Source: an uncultured Flavobacteriales bacterium (GTDB lineage: Bacteria; Bacteroidota; Bacteroidia; Flavobacteriales; Flavobacteriaceae). From it: 51,186 nt of DNA. The notes beneath the pieces were generated by a model that saw only the letters and a list, made by a program, of their open reading frames with translations, made no database searches and was not told the DNA's origin. Shown in pieces: positions 16,194 to 23,463 of the stretch. The stretch covers positions 1 to 51,186 of the forward strand of contig CAJXYJ010000005.1 in NCBI GenBank assembly GCA_913063255.1, in the 5' to 3' direction. Each line of letters opens with the position of its first letter. Positions within the stretch are counted from its first letter, which is position 1. The position numbers were made by a program, and so were the translations under genes.

Positions 16194-16541
16194 ATGGATC
16201 ATAAAGATTTAGACGTTTGGAAAAAGGGTATGGATTTAGTAGAAAAAATTTATTCCATTTCTAGCTCATTTCCAGATTCAGAACGATTTGGATTAACATC
16301 ACAAATAAGACGAGCTGCAATATCCATTCCTTCAAATATTGCAGAAGGTGCTGGTAGAAAAAGCGATAAAGAATTATTACAATTTATTAGTATTGCTCTA
16401 GGATCATTAGCAGAAATAGAAACTCAGTATCTTATTGCTATTAGATTAAAATATATAGAAGAAAATAAATTAGTATTATCATTAATTGTAGAAGAAAGAA
16501 AATTACTATTAGGATTCAGAAATTATTTAAAAAGGAAGTAA
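16194..16541 (+). CDS. Four-helix-bundle protein (23S rRNA intervening-sequence / S23 family)
   Basis: A 115-residue protein beginning MDHKDLDVWKKGMDLVEKIY, with SFPDSERFGLTSQIRRAA, SIPSNIAEGAGRKSDKE and LGSLAEIETQ, all hallmarks of the family first seen in 23S rRNA intervening sequences and related to the Avd accessory protein of diversity-generating retroelements. The ATG at 16194 is preferred over an upstream in-frame ATG at 16101 because family members start at this HKDLxVW motif and the extension is repeat sequence. The gene is bracketed by TTCACT heptamers (left) and GTGAA heptamers (right, from 16543). No reverse transcriptase or rRNA is nearby. The function is unknown; it is probably nucleic-acid binding and element-associated. 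Confidence 0.9.
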   Translation: MDHKDLDVWKKGMDLVEKIYSISSSFPDSERFGLTSQIRRAAISIPSNIAEGAGRKSDKELLQFISIALGSLAEIETQYLIAIRLKYIEENKLVLSLIVEERKLLLGFRNYLKRK

Positions 16542-16542
16542 T

Positions 16543-16570
16543 TGGTGAGAAGTGAATAGTGATTAGTGAA
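16543..16570 (+). repeat. Family B heptamer array, left arm 2 (NNGTGAN)4
   Basis: Four in-phase heptamers (TGGTGAG, AAGTGAA, TAGTGAT, TAGTGAA) beginning 1 nt after the four-helix-bundle stop codon. It is complementary in kind to the heptamers upstream of that gene and in the units at 16611-16838. Confidence 0.9.
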
Positions 16571-16610
16571 AAGACTTGAGAGAGTAAATAATAAAATATA
16601 AAAGTATCTT

Positions 16611-16683
16611 AATGAAAAACATAAGTCTAAATTTAGTACAAACTACGATTCACCATTCACTCTTCACGACTCACTAATAAAAT
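16611..16683 (+). repeat. Family B right-arm unit 2 with 21-codon mini-ORF
   Basis: Second copy of the ~77-bp unit. The mini-ORF at 16612-16677 reads MKNISLNLVQTTIHHSLFTTH. It is followed immediately by unit 3 rather than by a gene. Confidence 0.85.
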
Positions 16684-16686
16684 ATT

Positions 16687-16764
16687 GTAATGAAATTCAA
16701 AAGTTCAACTTTAGCACAAACGACTACTCACGATTCACTAATCACGACTCACTAATAAAACAAT
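16687..16764 (+). repeat. Family B right-arm unit 3 with 21-codon mini-ORF
   Basis: Third copy. The mini-ORF at 16690-16755 reads MKFKSSTLAQTTTHDSLITTH. It is closest to unit 1 in the TTCAAA and ATCACGACTCAC segments, while units 2 and 4 share AACATA, so the copies alternate between two subtypes. Confidence 0.85.
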
Positions 16765-16838
16765 GTAATGAAAAACATAAGTCCAAATTTAGCACAATCT
16801 ACGATTCACAACTCACTATTCACGATTCACTAATGAAA
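16765..16838 (+). repeat. Family B right-arm unit 4; mini-ORF stop overlaps the epimerase start
   Basis: Fourth copy. The mini-ORF at 16768-16833 reads MKNISPNLAQSTIHNSLFTIH, and its TAA shares one base with the first ATG of the epimerase (TAATG at 16831-16835). That arrangement is typical of translational coupling. Confidence 0.85.
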
Positions 16839-17822
16839 ATGTATACAACCCCTTACCACACCCAAGACCTTTCAAAGTTTAACTTTCTAATTACCGGAGG
16901 AGCAGGCTTTATTGGTTCCAACCTCGTAAAATATTTATTAAAATACGGTGCTAAAAAAGTTCGGGTACTGGATAACCTTTCTAATGGGTATCTAGAAAAC
17001 ATCCAAGAATTTAAGAACCATCCTTCCTTTGAGTTTATGGAAGGAGATATTCGTGACTTGGAGACTTGTAAAAAAGCCATGTTGGATATCGATTATGTAT
17101 CCCATCAGGCAGCTTTAGGATCTGTGCCACGTTCTATAGAAAACCCTATTTTATCTAACGATGTAAACGTATCGGGTTATTTAAATATGTTAGTAGCACA
17201 AAAAGAAAGTGATACTGTTAAGAGATTGGTATATGCTGCTTCCAGTTCTACGTATGGAGATCATAAAGCATTGCCAAAAGTAGAAGATACTATTGGGAAA
17301 CCATTATCACCTTATGCGGTTACCAAATTGGTTAATGAGCTGTATGCCGATGTGTTTTACAAAACCTATGGTACTCAAATTATAGGATTGCGTTACTTTA
17401 ATATTTTTGGGCCTAAGCAAAGCCCAAATGGAGCCTATGCAGCAGTAATTCCTTTGTTTATGCAATCTTTACAAGATGATAAATCTCCAACCATTCATGG
17501 GGATGGTGGACAAACCAGAGATTTTACATATGTAGAAAATGCAGTACAAGCAAATGTGCGCGCATTTTTCGCCCCAGAAGAAGCTGTAAATAATGTTTAT
17601 AATATCGCTTTTGGAGATCGGATAAGCCTAAATACCCTTTGGGAGGATTTAAAATCCATTTCAGGAAAAGAACTTTCCGTAAATTATGGACCAAGCCGAA
17701 GAGGAGATGTACGCGATTCTTTGGCAGATATTTCTAAAGCCAAACAATTGTTAGGTTACGATCCATTATTTTCTGTGAAGGATGGGATGAGATTTACTTG
17801 GGAGTATTTTTGTAATAAGTAA
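16833..17822 (+). CDS. UDP-N-acetylglucosamine 4-epimerase-like (TviC/WbpP-type) NAD-dependent epimerase
   Basis: A 329-residue extended SDR. NAD motif TGGAGFIG is at 21-28, AALGSVPRSIENP is the substrate-loop signature of the TviC/WbpP group, ASSSTYGD holds the catalytic Ser/Thr, and SPYAVTK the Tyr-x3-Lys. RYFNIFGPKQSPNGAYAAVIP is typical. It interconverts UDP-GlcNAc and UDP-GalNAc (or their uronic acids) and pairs with the dehydrogenase at 14690. The start may be ATG 16833 or ATG 16839; the first overlaps the mini-ORF stop of unit 4. The stop is followed within 4 nt by inverted repeat A6. Confidence 0.9.
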   Translation: MKMYTTPYHTQDLSKFNFLITGGAGFIGSNLVKYLLKYGAKKVRVLDNLSNGYLENIQEFKNHPSFEFMEGDIRDLETCKKAMLDIDYVSHQAALGSVPRSIENPILSNDVNVSGYLNMLVAQKESDTVKRLVYAASSSTYGDHKALPKVEDTIGKPLSPYAVTKLVNELYADVFYKTYGTQIIGLRYFNIFGPKQSPNGAYAAVIPLFMQSLQDDKSPTIHGDGGQTRDFTYVENAVQANVRAFFAPEEAVNNVYNIAFGDRISLNTLWEDLKSISGKELSVNYGPSRRGDVRDSLADISKAKQLLGYDPLFSVKDGMRFTWEYFCNK

Positions 17823-17825
17823 AAA

Positions 17826-17857
17826 ACACCCCTAAAGTCCCCTCAAGGGGACAATCC
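17826..17857 (-). repeat. Family A repeat, copy A6 (inverted)
   Basis: A reverse-orientation intact copy (ACACCCCTAAAG... on the + strand) starting 4 nt after the epimerase stop. It forms an inverted pair with A5 (14541-14570) around the dehydrogenase/four-helix/epimerase segment. Confidence 0.93.
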
Positions 17858-17876
17858 ATAAAAGCAACTTAGAACT

Positions 17877-17899
17877 AGTGTCCCCTTTAGGGGGTGTCC
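17877..17899 (+). repeat. Family A repeat, copy A7, internally deleted
   Basis: GTGTCCCC is joined directly to TTTAGGGGGTGTCC: the loop and right arm of the hairpin (about 10 bp) are missing. Confidence 0.82.
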
Positions 17900-17973
17900 T
17901 TATCAGGTCTTCAGGTTAAATAAATTTATTCAAATCAAGATTGATTATATTTATAACGAAATCCATTGTCCCC
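17891..17973 (+). repeat. 84-bp direct repeat, right copy
   Basis: Near-identical to 13837-13920: one G/A difference in TTCA(G/A)ATC and one A fewer in the AACGAAA run. It links A7 to A8 just as the left copy links A1 to A2. Confidence 0.92.
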
Positions 17974-17995
17974 TTGAGGGGACTTTAGGGGTGTC
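17963..17995 (+). repeat. Family A repeat, copy A8
   Basis: An intact + copy with core GTCCCC-TTGA-GGGGAC and flank TTTAGGGGTGTCC. It is the last member of the block, about 100 nt before the ABC permease gene. Confidence 0.93.
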
Positions 17996-18097
17996 CTTTC
18001 AAAACCATTTCATAACATTATTAAAAATAACTCCCCAATAAATAAAACTTCCCTAAATTTCTATTATTTTTAAACTTTATAAGACTTAAACCTACAA

Positions 18098-18967
18098 ATG
18101 AGTATCAAAGAAGACGAAACTTGGCTATACGAGATATCTGCAAAGCACAAATTAATAGATCTTAACTTTAAGGAGATATGGCGCTATCGAGATTTGTTGA
18201 TACTTTTTGTTAAACGCGATATTGTTACGGTTTATAAACAAACCATTTTAGGTCCATTATGGTATTTAATTCAGCCTTTATTTACTTCTATTATTTTTAC
18301 CTTAGTATTTAATAATTTAGGAAATATTCAAACAGGAGGAGTGCCCCCCTTTTTATTTAACCTTGCAGGGATTACCGCATGGAACTATTTTAAGGTATGC
18401 CTTACAGGATCCTCCAATACCTTTAGAGCAAACGCAGGTCTATTTGGGAAAGTATATTTTCCAAGGGTGATTATGCCCTTATCAATAACTATTTCCAATT
18501 TATTGAAGTTTGGGATACAATTATTTATTTTCATTGGGTTTTATATGTATTATTATTTTGCAAAAGGCTTTGATCTTGGATTTAATAATACCCTAATATT
18601 ATTTCCAATATATGTGATGATGATGGCATTGTTAGGGCTGGGCTTAGGAATGATCATTTCTTCATTTACTACAAAATATCGTGATTTGAAGGTTTTAGTA
18701 GGTTTTGCGGTTAGTTTGTTAATGTACTTGTCTGCGGTTCCTTATCCCTTGGCAGAAGCACAAAACAAATTTCCTGACTATGCATTTCAATTTGTAAAAT
18801 ATAATCCTGTAACTCAAATAATAGAAGGGTTTAGATATATGCTTTTAAATACAGGGAGTTTCAGTTGGACAAGTGTGGGTTATACCCTAGTTGTTTGTTT
18901 CGTCACTTTTTTAATTGGATTGATCATTTTTAACAAAACAGAGAAATCTTTTATTGATACAGTTTAG
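18098..18967 (+). CDS. Polysaccharide ABC exporter, permease subunit (Wzm/TagG-like)
   Basis: A 289-residue ABC-2 type permease with about six membrane helices. The N-terminal cytosolic segment contains RDLLILFVKRDIVTVYKQTILGP followed by the LWYLIQP motif, the signature of polysaccharide exporters. The C-terminal KYNPVTQIIEGFRYMLL is also typical. With the ATPase at 19103 it moves undecaprenyl-linked polysaccharide across the inner membrane. A family B heptamer array starts directly after its TAG stop. Confidence 0.93.
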   Translation: MSIKEDETWLYEISAKHKLIDLNFKEIWRYRDLLILFVKRDIVTVYKQTILGPLWYLIQPLFTSIIFTLVFNNLGNIQTGGVPPFLFNLAGITAWNYFKVCLTGSSNTFRANAGLFGKVYFPRVIMPLSITISNLLKFGIQLFIFIGFYMYYYFAKGFDLGFNNTLILFPIYVMMMALLGLGLGMIISSFTTKYRDLKVLVGFAVSLLMYLSAVPYPLAEAQNKFPDYAFQFVKYNPVTQIIEGFRYMLLNTGSFSWTSVGYTLVVCFVTFLIGLIIFNKTEKSFIDTV

Positions 18968-18968
18968 A

Positions 18969-18989
18969 TAGTGAATAGTGAGAAGTGAA
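18969..18989 (+). repeat. Family B heptamer array, left arm 3 (NNGTGAR)3
   Basis: TAGTGAA, TAGTGAG and AAGTGAA in phase, beginning 1 nt after the permease stop. Complementary heptamers follow at 19063-19093. Confidence 0.88.
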
Positions 18990-19025
18990 ATGTTTTAAAA
19001 AAGAATTAAAATAGGAATATATATA

Positions 19026-19102
19026 ATAATGAAAATTAAAAGTCAACGGTTAGCAAAAACTACTATTTACTACTCACTATTCACTATTCACTAAAAAGAA
19101 AC
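19026..19102 (+). repeat. Family B right-arm unit 5 with 21-codon mini-ORF
   Basis: The fifth and most diverged copy. The mini-ORF at 19029-19094 reads MKIKSQRLAKTTIYYSLFTIH, the same length as in the other four copies. Its stop is 8 nt before the ABC ATPase ATG, the same gap as unit 1 before the four-helix-bundle gene. Confidence 0.82.
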
Positions 19103-20365
19103 ATGGGAGTTATTTTAAAAATAGAAAATATAAGTAAACAATACCGATTAGGAATGGTAGGAACAGGAACCTTGTCTCATGATTTAAATCGATTTTGGGC
19201 AAAAATAAGAGGGAAAGAGGATCCTTATTTAAAAGTGGGTGCGGTAAATAACAGAACAGCCAAAGCCACAGAGGAATATGTTTGGGCATTACAGGATATT
19301 AATTTTGAAGTGCAAGAAGGAGAAGTACTAGGCATCATTGGTAAAAATGGTGCAGGAAAATCTACCTTATTAAAAATACTCTCTAGGGTAACCAGCCCCA
19401 CCACTGGAACTATAAAAACCAAAGGACGTATTGCTTCTTTGCTAGAAGTAGGTACCGGTTTTCACCCTGAACTTACCGGAAAAGAAAACATTTACTTAAA
19501 CGGAGCCATTTTGGGCATGACCAAAGCAGAGATTATCTCTAAAATAGATGAGATTGTTGAGTTCTCAGGTTGTGAATTGTATATTGATACCCCTGTAAAA
19601 AGGTATAGCAGTGGGATGCGGGTACGTTTGGCCTTTGCCGTTGCCGCGCACTTAGAGCCTGATATTTTGGTGATAGATGAGGTCTTGGCGGTTGGAGATG
19701 CCGAATTTCAAAAAAAAGCCATTGGCAAAATGCAAGATATTAGTAGAAGTGATGGTAGAACGGTATTGTTTGTAAGTCATAATATGGCAGCAGTAAAAAG
19801 CTTATGTACCAGAGCAATTGTTTTAGAAGATGGGAAAATTGAATTTGAAGGCTCTACCGATGAGGTTGTAAGTCATTATTTAAAAGGGGGAGCAAAATTA
19901 TTTAATACAAAAGAATTTGATGAAAATTTTGAAAATGAAATTTTTAAGCTAGAACAAATAAGTGTTAATAATTCTGGCAAAGAAATTCTTGAACCAATAA
20001 TTGAAAGTGAAGAAATTGAGTTAACAACAAGTTTTAGAATAAAGTCAACAAATCCAGAAAAGTACCACATTACCTACCATTTAATTAATGAATTAGGAGA
20101 ACCTATGTTTTCTTTTTCTAATACTCAAAATGTTCCATTACAAACTGGGTTGAATTCATTATGTTGTTATTTTCCTAAGGGCTTTTTACAGTCTGGTCAA
20201 TACTTTTTATCACTTTTAGTTATCGAAAACAAAAAGAAAGCTGTTTTTGTTGAAAGGGATATTTTAAGTTTTGTGGTTGTAGATGCAGGTAGAGAACTAG
20301 GTGTGTATATGGGAAGAGAGCCTGGGTATATTAGGCCTAATTTTAATTGGAAAAGACGTAGTTAA
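19103..20365 (+). CDS. Polysaccharide ABC exporter, ATPase with Wzt C-terminal domain
   Basis: A 420-residue ATP-binding subunit. Walker A GKNGAGKST is at 80-88, the signature YSSGMRVRLAF follows, and Walker B is ILVIDEVLAVGD. Residues ~270-420 form an extra beta-rich domain of the Wzt_C type (ending FVVVDAGRELG near 393). In E. coli O8/O9a Wzt this domain recognises the modified non-reducing end of the finished glycan. Its presence suggests export of a completed, end-capped chain. It partners the permease at 18098. Confidence 0.93.
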   Translation: MGVILKIENISKQYRLGMVGTGTLSHDLNRFWAKIRGKEDPYLKVGAVNNRTAKATEEYVWALQDINFEVQEGEVLGIIGKNGAGKSTLLKILSRVTSPTTGTIKTKGRIASLLEVGTGFHPELTGKENIYLNGAILGMTKAEIISKIDEIVEFSGCELYIDTPVKRYSSGMRVRLAFAVAAHLEPDILVIDEVLAVGDAEFQKKAIGKMQDISRSDGRTVLFVSHNMAAVKSLCTRAIVLEDGKIEFEGSTDEVVSHYLKGGAKLFNTKEFDENFENEIFKLEQISVNNSGKEILEPIIESEEIELTTSFRIKSTNPEKYHITYHLINELGEPMFSFSNTQNVPLQTGLNSLCCYFPKGFLQSGQYFLSLLVIENKKKAVFVERDILSFVVVDAGRELGVYMGREPGYIRPNFNWKRRS

Positions 20366-20366
20366 T

Positions 20367-21440
20367 ATGATCAACGTAACCAAAACATTTTTACCCCCAC
20401 AGTCTGAATATGGAGCTATTTTAAAACGAGCTTGGGATTTAGGGTGGCTTACCAATAGAGGTGTTTTGGTGCAAGAATTGGAATCTAACTTAAAAGAATA
20501 TTTACAAGTTCCAAACATCATCGCTACCACCAACGGAACCTTACCTCTACAAATAGCCATAAAAGCCTTAGGCTTAACAGGTGAAATTATAACTACGCCC
20601 TTTAGTTATGTAGCAACCACTTCCTCTATTGTTTGGGAAGGCTGTACCCCTGTTTTTGTGGATATACACCCAGAGTATTTAACCATAGACGAAACCAAAA
20701 TTGAGGCTGCAATTACCTCAAAAACCATAGCTATTCTAGCTACACATGTATTTGGAAACCCCTGTGCGGTGGAGGAAATTGAAAAAATTGCAGAAAAGTA
20801 TAATCTTAAAGTAATCTTTGATGCTGCTCATTGTTTTGGAGTTACTTATAATGGAAACTCTATTTTTAACTATGGGGATATAAGTACCTGTAGTTTTCAT
20901 GCCACTAAATTGTTCCATACAGGAGAAGGTGGAGCTATGTTTTGTAATGATAAACTGCTATTTGATCAGTTATTTTATTCGCATAATTTTGGACACAATG
21001 GTCCAGAAGCATTTTATGGTATTGGCATTAATGCAAAGATGAGTGAGTTACAAGCAGCCATGGGATTAGCAGTATTGCCATATATGGGTAAAATAGTAAA
21101 GGCTAGACAAGTTATTGTTCAGTCTTATAATGAATTTTTTAAAGATGCCGACATACAACTTTTAAAAATTAAAGAACAAGTACAATGGAATTATAGTTAT
21201 TATCCTGTTATTTTTAAGGATGAAAGTCAACTATTAAAAACACAAGCGGCTTTAAATGAACTTCAAATTTTTCCAAGGCGTTATTTTTATCCCTCTTTAA
21301 ATACGATTCCTTATGTTAAAAGAGAAACCATGAAAATATCAGAATCTATTGCTTCTAGAGTTTTGTGTTTGCCTTTATATGATAGTTTAGAAATTGAAGA
21401 TGTTAAACTAATTACAGCAACTATAATTCATTGTATATGA
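20367..21440 (+). CDS. DegT/DnrJ/EryC1-type sugar aminotransferase
   Basis: A 357-residue PLP enzyme. TTNGTLPLQIAI forms the cofactor phosphate site, Asp152 (FDAAH) binds the pyridine nitrogen, and Lys181 (FHATKLFHTGEGG) is the Schiff-base lysine. GHNGPEAFYGIGINAKMSE matches the substrate loop of nucleotide-sugar aminotransferases such as VioA/FdtB types. The start is ATG 20367, one base after the ATPase stop; an upstream in-frame ATG at 20301 would overlap that gene by 65 nt. Its stop overlaps the WbqC start (ATGA). The keto-sugar-forming dehydratase is not in the window. Confidence 0.9.
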   Translation: MINVTKTFLPPQSEYGAILKRAWDLGWLTNRGVLVQELESNLKEYLQVPNIIATTNGTLPLQIAIKALGLTGEIITTPFSYVATTSSIVWEGCTPVFVDIHPEYLTIDETKIEAAITSKTIAILATHVFGNPCAVEEIEKIAEKYNLKVIFDAAHCFGVTYNGNSIFNYGDISTCSFHATKLFHTGEGGAMFCNDKLLFDQLFYSHNFGHNGPEAFYGIGINAKMSELQAAMGLAVLPYMGKIVKARQVIVQSYNEFFKDADIQLLKIKEQVQWNYSYYPVIFKDESQLLKTQAALNELQIFPRRYFYPSLNTIPYVKRETMKISESIASRVLCLPLYDSLEIEDVKLITATIIHCI

Positions 21441-22141
21441 AAATAGCCATTATGCAACCCTATGTATTTCCGTATATTGGATACTTTCAATTAATTAATG
21501 CGGTAGATACCTTTGTGTTTTATGATGATGTTAACTTTATAAAAAAAGGATTTATAAATCGGAATACACTATTGGTTGATGGTGAAAAGTATCAATTCAC
21601 AATACCATGTAAATCTATTAGTCAAAATAAATTAATCTTAGAAATTGATTTGTCTTTTGATGAGAAATCAAAGTCAAAGCTTTTAAAAACAATTGAGCAA
21701 GCCTATCAAAAGGCTCCCTTTTTTAATGTCGTATTTCCCTTATTGGAGCAGTTTATTAATAATAACGCCTCAAAAACAATTTCTGATTTTGCAATAGAGA
21801 GTGTGAAATTAATAGCAAATTATCTAAATATTAAAAAAAAATGGATAGTTAGTTCTATTAATCACTATGATACTAAAGAGTTTAAAAAAGAACAAAGACT
21901 AATTCAAATTGCAAAAAAAGAACAAACTACAATCTATATAAACCCCATTGGGGGCATTGATTTATACGATAAAGAGGATTTTGATGAAAAGCAACTCACC
22001 CTTAAATTCCTAAGGAGTGAGCCTAGTACATATAAACAGTTTACTAACGAATTTGTGCCTTATCTGTCTATTATTGATGTCATTATGTTTAATTCTATTG
22101 ATAAAACAAAATCACTGTTAAATCAATATAAATTGATATGA
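21437..22141 (+). CDS. WbqC family protein
   Basis: A 234-residue protein starting MKIAIMQPYVFPYIGYFQLI, with FVFYDDVNFIKKGFINRN and TIPCK, the conserved core of the WbqC family found in O-antigen and capsule loci beside amino-sugar aminotransferases. The catalytic role is not established to my knowledge; a role in N-acyl modification of 4-amino sugars is possible from context. It overlaps both neighbours by 4 nt (ATGA), so the aminotransferase, WbqC and GNAT are translationally coupled. Start at 21437 rather than 21431 because MKIAIMQPY is the family N-terminus. Confidence 0.85.
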   Translation: MKIAIMQPYVFPYIGYFQLINAVDTFVFYDDVNFIKKGFINRNTLLVDGEKYQFTIPCKSISQNKLILEIDLSFDEKSKSKLLKTIEQAYQKAPFFNVVFPLLEQFINNNASKTISDFAIESVKLIANYLNIKKKWIVSSINHYDTKEFKKEQRLIQIAKKEQTTIYINPIGGIDLYDKEDFDEKQLTLKFLRSEPSTYKQFTNEFVPYLSIIDVIMFNSIDKTKSLLNQYKLI

Positions 22142-22545
22142 AGCAACGTATAATTAATTTACTAGAGATTTTGGAAAAAATTTCAGATGGGCAATTAGTT
22201 GGAGGTAATACTTTTGATTATGTGGATAAAATCATAGAGAAAGCAACTATAAATGAAATTATCATAGAAAATGAATTAGTAGCTTTTATTGCTTATTATG
22301 ATGATGATATAAAAAGCAAACAAGCTTTTTTAACTATGTTAGCGGTCAAACCTGAATTTCAAAATAAGGGTTATGCTGGAAAACTTCTTGAAAAAGCAAT
22401 AAGTGATTTAGAAGTAAAAAACTTCAAATATATGGGATTAGAAGTTTTAAAAACTAATAAAGAGGCTATTGCATTTTATACAAAACATGGGTTTTATGTG
22501 GATGAATTAAGAGAGTTAAAGTATTATATGAAAAAAACAATTTAA
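22138..22545 (+). CDS. GNAT family N-acetyltransferase
   Basis: A 135-residue GNAT: the acetyl-CoA motif A is LAVKPEFQNKGYAGKLL (about 72-88), followed by LEVLKTNKEAIAFYTKHGF (about 101-119), the classic motif B. It likely acylates the amino sugar made by the DegT enzyme two genes upstream. The coupling by 4-nt overlap to WbqC supports a shared pathway. The N-terminal ~45 residues are not typical of the family. Confidence 0.87.
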   Translation: MKQRIINLLEILEKISDGQLVGGNTFDYVDKIIEKATINEIIIENELVAFIAYYDDDIKSKQAFLTMLAVKPEFQNKGYAGKLLEKAISDLEVKNFKYMGLEVLKTNKEAIAFYTKHGFYVDELRELKYYMKKTI

Positions 22546-22547
22546 AG

Positions 22548-23459
22548 ATGCTAGTAAGTGTTTTAATGATAACTTATAATCATGAAGACTTTATTGTTCA
22601 GGCAATTAAAGGAGTTTTGATGCAGCAAACTAACTTTGATGTGGAATTAATAATTGGGAATGATTTTTCAACAGATAATTCAGATACTATTATAAATGAT
22701 TTTATAGCGTATACTACCCATTCAAAAAAGATTAAATATTTTTTTCATGAAAGTAATTTAGGTATTCAAAATAATTTTAAATTTATTCAAGCTCTAGCAA
22801 ATGGAAAGTATATGGCTATATGTGAAGGAGATGATTTTTGGACAGACCCATTAAAACTTCAAAAGCAAGTAGATTTTCTAGAAGCAAATTTAGAATATAG
22901 TTTGTGCTACACTCGTTTTGAAACATTAAATCAAAAAACAAAGGAATTGACTCCAGATTTTAATCAAAAGTATTTTCAAAATAATGAAGATTCAATTGAT
23001 TTTGATTTTGAACACTTTCAAAAAGGCTGGCATATTGGGAATCAGACATTGGTATTTAGAAATTCGTTTTTTAATTTAGAAGTTCTTAAAAAATTTAAAT
23101 ATTTTAGGGATGTACATGTCATAGCACATTTACTAAAAAAAGGGAAAGGAGCTTGTCTAAATTTTATTGGAGCTACCTATCGTATTCATGATGGAGGTAT
23201 ACATTCTTCGGTTACTGAGTATAAAGGGCTTGAATTGAGTTATTTATGTTATAAAGAAATTTATTTAAGTAATATGAGAAATCAATATCTTAAAAGAAAA
23301 TATCTGAAATCAAGCCAAAATTTTATTAATGTCAATATAAAAGATGGTTATTTGTTTAAAGCCTTTAGGATGAGTATTCAGCTTTTCATTATAAATTGGT
23401 CATTAATTGATTTGCTCAAAAACTTAAAACGTATTCTAACGGAAGCAATTAAAAACTAG
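22548..23459 (+). CDS. Glycosyltransferase family 2
   Basis: A 303-residue GT-A enzyme starting LVSVLMITYNHEDFIVQAI. The nucleotide-binding part has IIGNDFSTDNS and the metal site CEGDDFWTDP, followed by a region with the GWHIGNQTLVFR strand and the YRIHDGGIHSS loop common in capsule GT2 proteins of this subgroup. It is cytosolic or membrane-peripheral and adds one sugar to the lipid-linked repeat. It lies 2 nt after the GNAT gene. Confidence 0.9.
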   Translation: MLVSVLMITYNHEDFIVQAIKGVLMQQTNFDVELIIGNDFSTDNSDTIINDFIAYTTHSKKIKYFFHESNLGIQNNFKFIQALANGKYMAICEGDDFWTDPLKLQKQVDFLEANLEYSLCYTRFETLNQKTKELTPDFNQKYFQNNEDSIDFDFEHFQKGWHIGNQTLVFRNSFFNLEVLKKFKYFRDVHVIAHLLKKGKGACLNFIGATYRIHDGGIHSSVTEYKGLELSYLCYKEIYLSNMRNQYLKRKYLKSSQNFINVNIKDGYLFKAFRMSIQLFIINWSLIDLLKNLKRILTEAIKN

Positions 23460-23463
23460 AAAA

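Noticed and set aside
16194-16541. Accessory (Avd) gene of a diversity-generating retroelement
   Set aside because: No reverse transcriptase, template repeat or variable repeat was seen nearby, so only the family relation is noted.
15977-16838. 23S rRNA fragment hosting an intervening sequence
   Set aside because: No rRNA-like sequence flanks the four-helix-bundle gene; the neighbours are capsule genes.
20301-20366. Upstream start for the DegT aminotransferase
   Set aside because: It would overlap the ABC ATPase by 65 nt and add residues outside the family N-terminus; ATG 20367 is one base after the ATPase stop.
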